Assembly (NCBI RefSeq): GCF_028435365.1
Contig: NZ_JAGTJJ010000014.1
Coordinates: 124,001-188,000 of the forward strand
Direction of reading: 5' to 3'
Length of the DNA: 64,000 nucleotides
Source: Polyangium jinanense
GTDB lineage: Bacteria > Myxococcota > Polyangia > Polyangiales > Polyangiaceae
The position numbers and the translations under genes were made by a program. This document shows, one piece after another, positions 16,805 through 26,146 of this stretch. Within the stretch, counting starts at the first letter, position 1. Every line of letters starts with the position of its first letter. The notes below the pieces were generated by a model. The model did not search any database, was not told the DNA's origin, and saw nothing but the letters and a program-made list of their open reading frames with translations.

Positions 16805-17017
16805 ATGAGCGACGTCGGCTCCGCGCGCCGCGCGAAGGAACAACTGAAGAACGACATCGGCGCAGAGCCTTTCTGCGCCGGCGTCGGCGTCGAGCGCGAA
16901 GACGGCATCGGGTTCGTCGTGCGCGTGAGCGTTCGCCCCGGAACGCTCGCCGAAGCAAAGGCCCGCGTGCCTGCTCGCGTCGGCGACGTCGTCGTCAAGC
17001 TCGTCGAGACCGACTAG
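16805..17017 (+). CDS. hypothetical protein, 70 aa
   Basis: Begins 4 bp after the preceding stop, so it is probably translated from the same mRNA. No signal or membrane segment. The sequence ARRAKEQLKNDIGAEPFCAG followed by strands VGVEREDGIGFVVRVSV suggests a small alpha/beta protein. No family recognised. A hairpin (17026-17049) follows it. Confidence 0.6.
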   Translation: MSDVGSARRAKEQLKNDIGAEPFCAGVGVEREDGIGFVVRVSVRPGTLAEAKARVPARVGDVVVKLVETD

Positions 17018-17025
17018 CGCCTCGG

Positions 17026-17049
17026 ACGTCCGCCGCTCTGCGCGGACGT
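17026..17049 (+). terminator. terminator-like hairpin
   Basis: Arms ACGTCCGC (17026-17033) and GCGGACGT (17042-17049) with an 8-nt loop, 8 bp after the stop of the 70-residue ORF, followed by a pyrimidine-rich stretch. Confidence 0.45.
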
Positions 17050-17152
17050 TCGTCTTGTCCCCTCCCCTCGTATCGCTGCCATCTTTTTGCGCGCACGGTG
17101 CGCGGCCGAATCGGCGGCCCACGCGCACCAAAGCGTGTAACCTTCAGGCTTC

Positions 17153-18457
17153 GTGAACGCGCTGAACCTCTCGCGCAAGCTCGCTTCCCGCATCGTCGAG
17201 GGTCTCAAAGGTCGAGGCCGGATCCTCGTCGTCAAGGGCGGGACAGCTGCGCTCGTCCGCGCCGTGGACGACGCGATGTCCGGTTACGTCGAGCCGCTCG
17301 CCGAGCGCGCACTGCGCGCCGACGCAGCCGACGATCCGACCACGCGCGAGGCGCTCTCGCGGCTCACGGGCCGCGTGGCGCAAGCGCTGCTCGCCTCCGA
17401 GCATCTCGAAGACGTCTTCGCCGATCGCAGCGTCGTCGAGCGCGAAGTGCTCGACGCAGCCCGCATCGCGCTGCGTGAAGCGAGCGCCTCGCAGGACGAA
17501 GCGGTCGTGCGTGTCGAGCTCGATCTGCTCGGGTACGTCGCCGCCACCGCGGGCAAACGCGCGCGGCCACAGTCGCTCGTGATCGCGCTCGAGCGCGCCG
17601 GGCTCGTCGCAGGCGCGCGTCTCGAGAGTTACGATCCAGCCGCGCGCGAAGCCGTCTTCGTGCCCGAGCCGCCGGCAAACCCAGACTTGCACCTCGAGCT
17701 GGAAGAAGCCGTCGCGGACGAGCTCTGCGCGCTCGTCGAGCGAGGGGTGGTGGAGCTGCCGACGCTCGAACGCACAGCACAGCTCACGCACGAGGTCAGC
17801 CCCTCGGAGCGGGCGCGGCTGACGCGCCTCATCGATCGCGCAGCCACGCGCACGCTCCGCCGCACGGGCAACGCAGCGCAGTGGGAGATCCCGGACGGTC
17901 GCAGCGTACGTGTCGTCTACACGCCGCTCTCGGAGCAGGACGCGCGCGACGTCGACATGCACGTCGCGGCCTTCGCGGCAGAGGTCGACACCTTGCTCGC
18001 CGACGCAGGCGCGCCGCTCGTCTCGGCGACGGCCGCCGTGTCTCCCCCGCCCCCCCCTGCCGAGCCTGCCCGCGCGCAGCGGCGCGCGAAGCCCGCGCCA
18101 ACACCGGAGGCGCCCGAGCCGCTGCATCACGCAAACGGCAACGGCGCAGTGCTCCCCGTCGAGGAGCCTGTCGAGGAGGAGGCCCCGCCCTCGGAGCCGG
18201 CACCGAAGCCCGCACGGGCGCGCGCCACGACGAAGCGCTCGCCCCGCTCGAGCTCACGCACGCCCGCAGCCACGCGCGCAGCAGCAGCACGGACCACGAC
18301 GAAGAAGCGCGCGCCGGCGAAGCGAGCGACAAAGCCCGGCACGACGGAAGAGGGCACGCGCAAGAAGGCGACGAAGGCCTCGACGAAGAAACGCGCGCTA
18401 CCAGCGACGACGACGAAGGCACGCACGACGAAGACGCGCACGACGAAGAAGCGCTGA
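17153..18457 (+). CDS. protein with histone H1-like Lys/Arg/Ala/Thr-rich tail
   Basis: 434 residues from a GTG at 17153. Residues 1-285 are an ordinary helical domain (LSRKLASRIVEGLKGRGRIL, then RSVVEREVLDAARIALREAS) that loosely recalls DUF507-like proteins, though I am not sure. From about 286 the chain is disordered: a Pro-rich, then acidic segment, then about 100 residues almost entirely Lys, Arg, Ala, Thr and Ser, with TTKKRAPAKRATKPG, KKATKASTKKR and a final TRTTKKR. Such tails bind DNA without sequence preference, as in histone H1-like and other bacterial nucleoid proteins, including myxobacterial ones. A nucleoid or DNA-compaction role is inference. Its gap to the next gene holds repeat copy 2. 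Confidence 0.78.
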   Translation: MNALNLSRKLASRIVEGLKGRGRILVVKGGTAALVRAVDDAMSGYVEPLAERALRADAADDPTTREALSRLTGRVAQALLASEHLEDVFADRSVVEREVLDAARIALREASASQDEAVVRVELDLLGYVAATAGKRARPQSLVIALERAGLVAGARLESYDPAAREAVFVPEPPANPDLHLELEEAVADELCALVERGVVELPTLERTAQLTHEVSPSERARLTRLIDRAATRTLRRTGNAAQWEIPDGRSVRVVYTPLSEQDARDVDMHVAAFAAEVDTLLADAGAPLVSATAAVSPPPPPAEPARAQRRAKPAPTPEAPEPLHHANGNGAVLPVEEPVEEEAPPSEPAPKPARARATTKRSPRSSSRTPAATRAAAARTTTKKRAPAKRATKPGTTEEGTRKKATKASTKKRALPATTTKARTTKTRTTKKR

Positions 18458-18476
18458 GGGAGAGGCGGTTCGGGGG

Positions 18477-18588
18477 CGTAGCGCCGGGGTTTCACCCCGG
18501 GCCCGACCAGGGGCTGTCCGCCCCTGGACCCGGACCAGGCACGGCCTGGACCGAGGGTGGAAGAACTGCGCGATGCGCAGTTCTTCCA
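18477..18588. repeat. interspersed palindromic repeat, copy 2 (half unit)
   Basis: A GC palindrome block (18477-18552) ends in a perfect 14-bp hairpin, arms 18558-18571 and 18575-18588, loop GAT, with the same GAACTGCGC core as copies 1 and 3. The block is the reverse complement of the corresponding part of copy 4 (48264-48342), for example GTAGCGCCGGGGTTTCACCC here. It sits in the gap between convergent genes ending at 18457 and 19177. Confidence 0.85.
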
Positions 18589-18656
18589 GCGGGCCGGTGG
18601 CAAGGCGGTGGAGGTCCGTTTCACGCTGGCGACGCCCTGTTGGTGCTCCAAAACGG

Positions 18657-19000
18657 AGTGTCGAGGACCCGAAGCGAGGGCCGGGCAGTCGGGGTGGGTC
18701 ATGGGGAGGCCCCGAAGGAAGGTCCCGGCGGTCGGCGTGCGCCATGGGGAGGCCCCAACGGGAGGTCCCGGCGATCAGGATGGGTCATGGGGACGCCCCA
18801 AAGGGAGGTTCCCACGGTCGGGGTGCGTCATGGGGACGCCCCAAAGAGAGGTTCCCGCGGTCGGGGTGCGTCATGGGGACGCCCCAACGGGAGGTCCCGG
18901 CGATCAGGATGGGTCATGGGGACGCCCCAACGGGAGGTCCCGGCGATCAGGATGGGTCATGGGGAGGCCCCGAAGGAAGGTCCCGGCGGTCGGCGTGGCC
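18657..19000. repeat. 43-bp tandem repeat array
   Basis: Seven full 43-bp units begin at 18700, 18743, 18786, 18829, 18872, 18915 and 18958; a degenerate unit precedes (18657-18699) and a decaying one follows at 19001. Each unit contains the palindrome TGGGGACGCCCCA (or AGG for ACG) and a downstream GGTCCCGGCG-like stretch. Two unit types alternate (GATCAGGATGGGT and GGTCGGGGTGCGT endings). The period is not a multiple of three and units abut without spacers, so this is neither coding nor CRISPR. From 19001 to 19176 I see no gene or further clear structure. Confidence 0.9.
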
Positions 19001-19176
19001 TTTGGGGAAGCCCCAGAGGATGGGGCGGCGGCCCGCCGGGGGTTTGGGCAGGCCCCAAAGCGGACCTCGGGTGACACGGCCCGGACACGCTGCCGGTCGA
19101 GGGCACGCCCTGCGAGAATGGCGGGACGTGCATGGCTGCCGAGGTCGACCCCTGCCCCCGCCGACAATTCGCCTGA

Positions 19177-19980
19177 TCAGATCCGGCGCAGCCCCGTCGC
19201 GCTGGCGAGCAACATCTCGCGCACGGCCTGTGCGCGCTCGCGCGCGACGGGCACGCACACGCCGCGCCGCTCGGGTCCGATGCCCACGCCCACGAAGATC
19301 CGCGTCTCGCCCCCGTCCCGTTCGAGCTCCTTGATATGGGCCGCATTCACGAGCCAGTTGCGGTGGACACGCGTGAGCGCCCGGCCAAACGAGGCCTCGA
19401 TCGCCGATAAAGACAGGTCGAGGTCGAACGTGCCGTGTGGCGTGTGCACCGAGGTGAGCCGGTCGGCCGCCTCGAATGCCCAGACCTCGTTTTGCTCGAG
19501 GAACACGAGACTTCGTCCGCGGCGCGCCACGATCCGGAGCGGGCTCTGGCTCTGGGGCATGACGACGCGACGCCGGGCGGCGAGGCGCCGCAGGCATTGC
19601 TCGACGCGCTCCTCGGTGAATGGCTTCAAGAGGTAATCGTCGACGCCGAGATCAAAGGCCTCGATCGCGTGCTCCTTGAATGCCGTCGCCAGCACGAACA
19701 TCGGCCGCCGCGGGTTTCGCGCCGAAGTCCGCACGAGATCGAGCCCGGTCTCGTCGTCGCCCTCGAGCACGATGTCGACGAAGACGACGTCCACTTCGAG
19801 CCCGGCGGCAGCCGGCTGCAAGGCCTGGCGCGCCTCGCCGACGCTCGCGACCGCGCCGACGACCTCGGCGAGGTGCGAGCCTTCGAGCAGCTCGACGAGA
19901 TAGTTGCGCGCGGGCCACTCGTCCTCGACCACGAGCACGCGGAATCGAAACGTATCGACGGTCCCGGAGACATCGGTCAT
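19177..19980 (-). CDS. LytTR family response regulator
   Basis: 267 residues from the ATG at 19980, with GAGGTGG 5 bp upstream. Receiver domain: acidic pocket E19-D20, phospho-acceptor D69 in VVFVDIVL, T99 in LATA, K119 in LLKPF. The C-terminal half is a LytTR DNA-binding domain (RIVARRGRSLVFLEQNEVWA, then FGRALTRVHRNWLVNAAHIK). In this family phosphorylation promotes binding to direct repeats upstream of targets. No histidine kinase is adjacent, so the partner lies elsewhere. Neighbouring genes on the same strand are the TonB receptor and its lipoprotein about 100 bp upstream; a regulatory link is possible only by position. Confidence 0.93.
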   Translation of the reverse strand: MTDVSGTVDTFRFRVLVVEDEWPARNYLVELLEGSHLAEVVGAVASVGEARQALQPAAAGLEVDVVFVDIVLEGDDETGLDLVRTSARNPRRPMFVLATAFKEHAIEAFDLGVDDYLLKPFTEERVEQCLRRLAARRRVVMPQSQSPLRIVARRGRSLVFLEQNEVWAFEAADRLTSVHTPHGTFDLDLSLSAIEASFGRALTRVHRNWLVNAAHIKELERDGGETRIFVGVGIGPERRGVCVPVARERAQAVREMLLASATGLRRI

Positions 19981-20080
19981 CGGACCACCTCGACGTGGGT
20001 CTCGGGCCGGAGCTGCTCGCGCATGGTCGTGATGGTAGCCCACGGATGCGGCCGCGGGGAAACGACGTCTCGAGGAGAGC

Positions 20081-21064
20081 TCACCGGACGTGCAGGGGGA
20101 TCTCGAGCCAGGCGAGCCCTCCGCGGTTGTCGCGGACCACCGCAAAAAGCATCTCCTCGCCCGCGGCGAGGGGGGCCCGGAGGTCGGCGGCCGTCGTCCC
20201 GACTTTGCCGCTCTCCGGATCGTAGAGCAGGCGCGTGGAGTTCACCTGCCCTCCCGTGATGTAGTAATCGACCAGGATCCTCTCCTTGCCCATCTCACCG
20301 TCCGCGGTGCGATAGCTGGGATCAGGCTCTTGACTCGATTCGGGGACCGAGATGTCGAGGGGCTTCACAGGGCATTGCTCGATCTCCGGCATCGTGCAGT
20401 GATCCACCGTGATGCCGTCGTTCGGATCGATGGTCGCGAAGTCGAAGCTGAGGTGATCGATCACGGGATTGGAATTCGGAAGCAGGGGGAAGACGAAGAC
20501 GCGCGAGAACGCGAACATGAAGTCTTCGGGACCGAGCTCCTTGCGATCCGCATCAAAACAGCCGAAAGGGACGGCCTGCGGGCCCATCCCGCGTGCGCCG
20601 ATGTATTCGACGTGCCCGGCGCACGCCATGTTGAAGACGACGAGGGTTTTGTAGAAGGGCACGCTCCCGGGTTCGGGCGGTCCGGACGGCCCCGGCATTC
20701 CAAGCACGTCTTCGGGCACGTCGAGCGAGAACGAAGTACCTTCCTTCAAGAGCGGCGTGAGGTCTTGGCCTCGCGGAAACGCACCCGCAAAGGCCGGATA
20801 ACATTCATAAGGCGCGCCCTCCGGCGGATCGGTGCAGACCGTCGGAATCCAGAACACCCGCATGGGCTGCGCCTTCTCCTTTCGCCCGTCGAAGGCGAGC
20901 ACATCGAGGTTCACCGTATCCCCGGGCGTCGCGTAGGGCTTGTCGGCGCGCGTCGCGAGGATACGCACGCTCGCCACCTCGTTCTCCGGAGCGAAATCGG
21001 GAAAGTTGCACCCCGTCGCTCCGAGCATCCAGACAGCCCCCATGATCCAAGCATTTTTCGTCAT
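20081..21064 (-). CDS. lipoprotein encoded with the TonB receptor
   Basis: 327 residues. Its ATG overlaps the stop of the receptor gene as ATGA, so the two are translationally coupled. Lipobox ATGC (C19). The mature protein begins NFPDFAPENEVASVRILATR and is beta-rich, with Cys pairs (VCTDPPEGAPYECYPAF, then FNMACAG, FGCFDADR, VDHCTMPEIEQCP). No enzymatic motif. By analogy with other receptor-lipoprotein pairs it may be a surface-exposed ligand-binding subunit, but no homology is visible to me and this is inference. The long open frame upstream of the ATG belongs to the receptor in another phase. Confidence 0.75.
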   Translation of the reverse strand: MTKNAWIMGAVWMLGATGCNFPDFAPENEVASVRILATRADKPYATPGDTVNLDVLAFDGRKEKAQPMRVFWIPTVCTDPPEGAPYECYPAFAGAFPRGQDLTPLLKEGTSFSLDVPEDVLGMPGPSGPPEPGSVPFYKTLVVFNMACAGHVEYIGARGMGPQAVPFGCFDADRKELGPEDFMFAFSRVFVFPLLPNSNPVIDHLSFDFATIDPNDGITVDHCTMPEIEQCPVKPLDISVPESSQEPDPSYRTADGEMGKERILVDYYITGGQVNSTRLLYDPESGKVGTTAADLRAPLAAGEEMLFAVVRDNRGGLAWLEIPLHVR

Positions 21065-23664
21065 AACTCCCCGCGCAGCCCCAGGCTCGGTAGAATGGGC
21101 AAACCGCTCACGTAGGACGACTGGGTGTAGTCGTAGTTGTAGGCAATCCCCTCGGGGTTCTGGTGGTTGTAGATGTTCTGGATATCGATGTAGGCCGAGA
21201 GCTTCCACGACTTGAAGGTCCACGTCTTGTCGAAGCGCACATCGAGCTGGTGGAAGAACGGAAGCCGCGCGCCATACGGCGGATACGCGGTCGCCGCCTG
21301 AAAACTGCCGGTCGTCGCGTCATAGGCGCCGCGGACCGTGGGTGTATAGGGGTTCCCCGAGACGAGGCGGAAACGCGCGCCGAGCCGATACCCGCGCCCG
21401 AAGTTGTAGCTCCCGATCGTCGTGAGGACATGCGTCTGATCATATTGGGAAAGCGCAGACGGTTCCGAGGGTTCGGGGCGGCGCTCGCTTCTCGACAGGG
21501 TGTAGGCAATCCATCCGAAGAAGCGCTCGTCGGACTTGTAGCGCAGGAGCCACTCGGTACCGTAGACGGCCCCCGCCCCGACGTTCCCTGCCCCATCGGA
21601 AACCAGCCTGTCGAGCTGCTTGTAGAACGCGTTCACCGAGAGTTCTACCCGGGGGCCGAACTCCTGCTCGAACCCGACGTCGTAATGAACGGACCGGTTC
21701 GATTTGAGGCCCTCCTGGCCGAAGACGGGATCCGTCTCCAGCGGCCCCGGCGGCTGATAAAAGATGCCGGCGCCCGCCTTGAGCGCCGTGCGGGGGGAGC
21801 CGCTCGTGAGCTCCTGCCTCAAATTCAAGCGTGGAGAGAGGTCCCAGCTCTGGGTCGAGCTCGTGTAATCCAGGCGGAGCCCCGGCACGATGCGCATCCC
21901 CCGCCACGGCATGATCTCCCATTCCGTGTACATGCCGCCGAAGAGGCGATTTCCGGATTGTGTCGTCTCCAGCGGCACGTCCTCGGGTCCACCCGCGGGG
22001 ACCCCCGGCGGGCGGGGACGCGGAAAGCGGATATGCAGGTCATAGGGGCTGTAGATCATGTCCATCCCGACGTTCGCGCGGACGGACCGCATGACCTTCT
22101 GCGAGATCTCTGCGCGTCCGCTGATCGGGAGCTCGGTCGTCGTGAAGCCCAGGGCGCCGAAGCCGATATCCATCGAGTCCTGCCCGACGGCGGCCGTGAC
22201 CTTGAGCTCCGTGCTGTCCGTGAGCTTGTGCTCGTAGCGGGCCTGGAGGCGCCAGAAGCTCGTATGGGTGCCGATGCCGCTGAAGCTCGTGGCCCCGGCG
22301 TTCGGGTTCTCGTTGAAGATCTCGAGACCGTCATCGGACCCGAAAAACAGAAGGCGCAGCGACGCCCTCTGGCCGAAGTCCTTCTGGAGCATGACCTGGT
22401 AGTCGTAATATCGCGGCGCCGTCGACACGCCCGCGCCGGCGGCCGTGAGGACGGGGCCGAGCCAGCCGTCGAACCACGAGCGGCGGCCGGCGATCAGAAA
22501 TCTCACGCCCGTCTTCGGAATCGTCCCCTCGACGAGGAGGCGGGCGTCGATGAGATCGAGCTGCGCCATGCCGTGAAGCTGCCCGTCTTTCTTGGGATCA
22601 CGTATCCCGACATCGACCATGCCGCCCATCCCGCGGCCGTACACCGCGCTGTAGTTCGCGGGATAAAAGTTGATCTTGTCGAGCGCCTCCGTCGGCACCA
22701 CGGAGCTCAGGCCGCCGAAATGATACACGATGGGCACGGGCGTGCCGTCGACATAGGTAATCGTGTCCTGCGGCGCGGACCCACGAACGATGAGCTGGCC
22801 GCCGAACGGAGGCGGCCGCGCGACACCCGGGAGGTTTTGCAGTGACCGCAGCGCATCCCCGTTCGTCCCCGGAATGAGCGCGATTTCTTCCTTCTTGAGC
22901 GTGCGTTTCGTCACCTCGCGGGGCGGGCGCTCCCCGCGGACGACGATCTCCTGGACCTGTGGCTCGTCTTCGCTTTCGGCGCCTTTCTCCTCGGGGGCCT
23001 TCTGGGGCATGAGCCTCAAGACGACGTTGGTCTCTTCCCCGGGCGTGAGCTCTTCGTCCGCGGATTGAGGTTCATAACCTTGAGCCGCGACGGTGATGTG
23101 CGTCGGGCCGCCCATCACGTTCTCGAGGGTCCACGATCCATCTGCGGCCGTCTGCGTCGTATGCTCGGCGCCGTCGGCGGTCCGCACCGTGACGCTCGCG
23201 GAGGCGATCGGCGAGCCTTTCGTCTGGCGCTCGACACGTCCTGTGAGCTTGGGCGGCGGGGGCACGAAGACGTAACGGAACTTGATCCGGGCCGGGATGT
23301 TCTTGTCGCCCCGCCGGGCCGGTTCGAATACGAGCTTCTCGGCTGAGGCGACGGCGGCCTCGTCGAATCCGTGGCCCTGGGGTGCTTCGACGGTCGCCTT
23401 CCGAACCGCCCCGGATGCATTGATATCGAGGATCAGGACGACCGTGACTTCCTCGAAAAACCGCTCTTTCAGCGCTTGCTCCGGATACTTCACGCCGGGA
23501 TCGCTCTTCAGCTGCGGCGGGACGACGACCGCTTGCGGCGCGGCCTCGGTCGCGCCAGGCGGCTCGTCGGGCGCGCCTGCGAGCGCGTCCCGTGATGCCA
23601 AGGACGTCAGGAGGAAAGCCACGGCAGCGCCGCGACGGAGTGGATGGTCAGAAAGAGTAGCCAA
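21061..23664 (-). CDS. TonB-dependent outer-membrane receptor with its own N-terminal TonB-like domain
   Basis: About 867 residues if started at the TTG at 23664, which opens a signal peptide (LRRGAAVAFLLTSLASRDALA); the frame is open to 23901 but that part is Arg-rich. Domain order: TonB C-terminal-like fold (about 48-134; GVKYPEQALKERFFEEVTVV and GHGFDEAAVASAEKLVFEPA), carboxypeptidase-regulatory-like fold (about 140-225), plug (about 245-375; IVVRGERPPREVTKRT, LRSLQNLPGVARPPPFGGQL, IVRGSAPQDTITYVDGTPVP), then the barrel. It should import a ligand across the outer membrane using energy from ExbBD-TonB, encoded divergently. Substrate unknown. A TonB-like module at the N-terminus of the receptor is atypical. 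Start codon uncertain. Confidence 0.88.
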   Translation of the reverse strand: MATLSDHPLRRGAAVAFLLTSLASRDALAGAPDEPPGATEAAPQAVVVPPQLKSDPGVKYPEQALKERFFEEVTVVLILDINASGAVRKATVEAPQGHGFDEAAVASAEKLVFEPARRGDKNIPARIKFRYVFVPPPPKLTGRVERQTKGSPIASASVTVRTADGAEHTTQTAADGSWTLENVMGGPTHITVAAQGYEPQSADEELTPGEETNVVLRLMPQKAPEEKGAESEDEPQVQEIVVRGERPPREVTKRTLKKEEIALIPGTNGDALRSLQNLPGVARPPPFGGQLIVRGSAPQDTITYVDGTPVPIVYHFGGLSSVVPTEALDKINFYPANYSAVYGRGMGGMVDVGIRDPKKDGQLHGMAQLDLIDARLLVEGTIPKTGVRFLIAGRRSWFDGWLGPVLTAAGAGVSTAPRYYDYQVMLQKDFGQRASLRLLFFGSDDGLEIFNENPNAGATSFSGIGTHTSFWRLQARYEHKLTDSTELKVTAAVGQDSMDIGFGALGFTTTELPISGRAEISQKVMRSVRANVGMDMIYSPYDLHIRFPRPRPPGVPAGGPEDVPLETTQSGNRLFGGMYTEWEIMPWRGMRIVPGLRLDYTSSTQSWDLSPRLNLRQELTSGSPRTALKAGAGIFYQPPGPLETDPVFGQEGLKSNRSVHYDVGFEQEFGPRVELSVNAFYKQLDRLVSDGAGNVGAGAVYGTEWLLRYKSDERFFGWIAYTLSRSERRPEPSEPSALSQYDQTHVLTTIGSYNFGRGYRLGARFRLVSGNPYTPTVRGAYDATTGSFQAATAYPPYGARLPFFHQLDVRFDKTWTFKSWKLSAYIDIQNIYNHQNPEGIAYNYDYTQSSYVSGLPILPSLGLRGEL

Positions 23665-23709
23665 GGTTCTCGGTGCAAGGATGCACGCGTGGCCGCCACG
23701 TGGAGCTTC

Positions 23710-23870
23710 GATCCGACGAGCCGTCGGATCCCTCCGACGAAAACCTTGCCTTGGGCCACGAGCCACGAGAGCGCTCGTCGCGCGCCCCCACGGGGCGAGA
23801 GCGCGGCGAGCGAAAGGGGTTCGTCCTCCGAGGGAGGCCCCTCGTCGGAGGTATCCCGCGGCTCGTCGGA
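23710..23870. promoter_or_regulatory. clustered CGTCGGA inverted repeats between receptor and exbB
   Basis: In the 287-bp divergent gap, GATCCGACG (23710-23718) and CGTCGGATC (23722-23730) form a perfect 9-bp hairpin, and CGTCGGA (23722-23728) also pairs with TCCGACG (23733-23739). CTCGTCGGA recurs at 23841-23849 and 23862-23870. Five copies of one heptamer in both orientations between divergent transport genes suggest a shared operator, or a structured leader of either transcript. The binding protein is unknown. Confidence 0.5.
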
Positions 23871-23951
23871 TGAGCGTCGCGCTCCGCCGGCGAGCCGGCA
23901 TAGGAAAGAGCCGGGGCGAAAAGGCACTCGCTTTGAAAGGCTTAATGGAAG

Positions 23952-24685
<734 letters not shown>

Positions 24686-24686
<1 letters not shown>

Positions 24687-25135
24687 TGGCCGCGTCGAGC
24701 TCGAGCAACGAGGACAACATGGTCGAGGGGATCAACGTCACCCCCCTCGTCGACATCACCCTCGTGCTCCTCATCATCTTCATGGTGACGGCGAAGATCA
24801 TCGTGTCGCAGGCCGTGCCGCTCGACCTGCCGAAGGCCTCGCCGGGGCAAGACGTGCAGATGGTCTTCAGCGTCGAGCTCCGCGCGAACGGGGACATGGT
24901 CATCGACGGCAAGAAGCTGCCGAACGACGACGCCGCGCTCCCGCTCGCGAAGGAGGCGCAGGCGAAGACGCCCGATCTGCGCGCCGTCATCCGCGCGGAG
25001 CAAACGGTCCAGCATGGCCGCGTGATTCACGCGCTCGATGTGCTCAAACGGGCGGGCATTACGAAAATCGCGTTCGGCGTGACGCCCGTCGCAGCCGACG
25101 ACGGCAAAACGCCGCCCGTCCCCGCGACTCCATGA
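24686..25135 (+). CDS. exbD: ExbD/TolR biopolymer transport protein
   Basis: 149 residues. One transmembrane helix (GINVTPLVDITLVLLIIFMV) carries the essential aspartate of the family in PLVD, followed by the periplasmic domain (VPLDLPKASPGQDVQMVFSV, then VIRAEQTVQHGRVIHALDVL). Forms the ExbBD motor with the upstream gene. Its start overlaps the exbB stop, so translation is coupled. The C-terminal DDGKTPPVPATP is a short Pro-rich extension. Confidence 0.93.
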
Positions 25136-25147
25136 GGTGAAAAAACC

Positions 25148-26062
25148 ATGAGCTCGGTGGCAGGTAAGTTCGAGGGGGAGGATCCAAAGCTCCCAGCGTT
25201 CACCCCGTACGGAGGGGCGGCCGAGCAGCGTCGTGATCCCCTCGCGTATGTCGTTCGCCTCGGCCATCGCGCAGGGCAGATGGGCATGGGGCTCGGCCTC
25301 GTGTTTGCCCTGATGTCCCACGCGTCGGTGCTGGGGATGATGTCGCTCTTCGACACGCGAGGCGCCCTCGGCGAGACGAGCCCTGTCGAATACGACATCG
25401 CTCTGCCGCCCGAAGAGGTGGAAAAGCCCAGGCCCGAGGAAAAACCCCCGGAGCCCGAGCCCGAGCCCGAAGCCCCGCCGTCGCCAGCGCCAGTGGTCAA
25501 GGAGAATGCCCCGACGAAGGGGCCCGAACCCGAGCCGCCGCCCCCACCCACGCAAGCGGCGAAGGTGCTCACGCAGGAGCCCGATCCGGAAGAACCCGTT
25601 GACATGACGGGGCAAGGGTTCGTCACGGGTGATGGCGCGGGGCCCGGGTACGGAATGGTGTCGGCCGCGGGGACGGGGTCGGCGCCGACGTACAACAAGG
25701 GCGCTTCGCTCGACGGCAAGGAAGGCGGCAAAGGAACGGGGCCAGGGCCCGTGACGCCGCCGGCCCCCGAGGGGCCCGATCTGTCGAAGCCTCCCGGGCT
25801 CGCCGGCAGCTCCGCGTGGGATTGTCCCTTCCCGCCCGAGGCCGACGCGGAGCAGATCGATCAGGCCGTCGTGTCGATCGTCATCACGGTGCGGGCCGAC
25901 GGCACGCCGCAATCCGTGAATGTCATGAGCGATCCGGGGTATGGCTTCGGTCGCGCAGCACGCCTCTGCGCGCTTTCGCGCAGGTACACGCCCGCGCTCG
26001 ATCGAGCGGGCACGCCGAGGGTCGCCGCGACGCCGCCGATCCGCGTGCGTTTCACGCGGTAG
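25148..26062 (+). CDS. tonB: TonB-family energy transducer
   Basis: 304 residues. A long N-terminal cytosolic segment (about 1-45) precedes the hydrophobic anchor (MGLGLVFALMSHASVLGMMS). Then comes a Pro/Glu/Lys-rich periplasm-spanning region (about 85-140; PEEKPPEPEPEPEAPPSP) and a Gly-rich stretch. The C-terminal domain (about 215-304) contains QIDQAVVSIVITVRADGTPQ and the ending TPPIRVRFTR, matching TonB-C folds. It would couple ExbBD to the divergent receptor. The C-terminal domain resembles the N-terminal domain of that receptor. A Gly-rich insert between the Pro region and the C-terminal domain is longer than usual. Confidence 0.88.
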   Translation: MSSVAGKFEGEDPKLPAFTPYGGAAEQRRDPLAYVVRLGHRAGQMGMGLGLVFALMSHASVLGMMSLFDTRGALGETSPVEYDIALPPEEVEKPRPEEKPPEPEPEPEAPPSPAPVVKENAPTKGPEPEPPPPPTQAAKVLTQEPDPEEPVDMTGQGFVTGDGAGPGYGMVSAAGTGSAPTYNKGASLDGKEGGKGTGPGPVTPPAPEGPDLSKPPGLAGSSAWDCPFPPEADAEQIDQAVVSIVITVRADGTPQSVNVMSDPGYGFGRAARLCALSRRYTPALDRAGTPRVAATPPIRVRFTR

Positions 26063-26146
26063 GAGGTCTCCCGCGCTGAGGATTTGCTCTCGGCGGCACG
26101 ACTCTTTCCCAACGGGTGCGAGATGGTTTACGTTCGTACCATCCGC

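Noticed and set aside
17153..18457. DUF507 assignment for the N-terminal domain of the H1-like protein.
   Set aside because: Only a loose resemblance of helical pattern; I kept it as a note and not as a call.
18657..19000. CRISPR array.
   Set aside because: Units abut with no unique spacers, the period is 43 bp and no cas gene is in the window.
17881..19636. Long plus-strand frames across the H1-like gene end and the 43-bp array.
   Set aside because: They cross a non-triplet repeat in three phases, are low in complexity and have no ribosome site.
23665..23901. N-terminal extension of the TonB receptor to an ATG at 23901.
   Set aside because: The extra 79 residues are Arg/Ala-rich, cover the repeat-rich divergent gap and put a signal peptide in the middle of the chain; a TTG at 23664 fits better.
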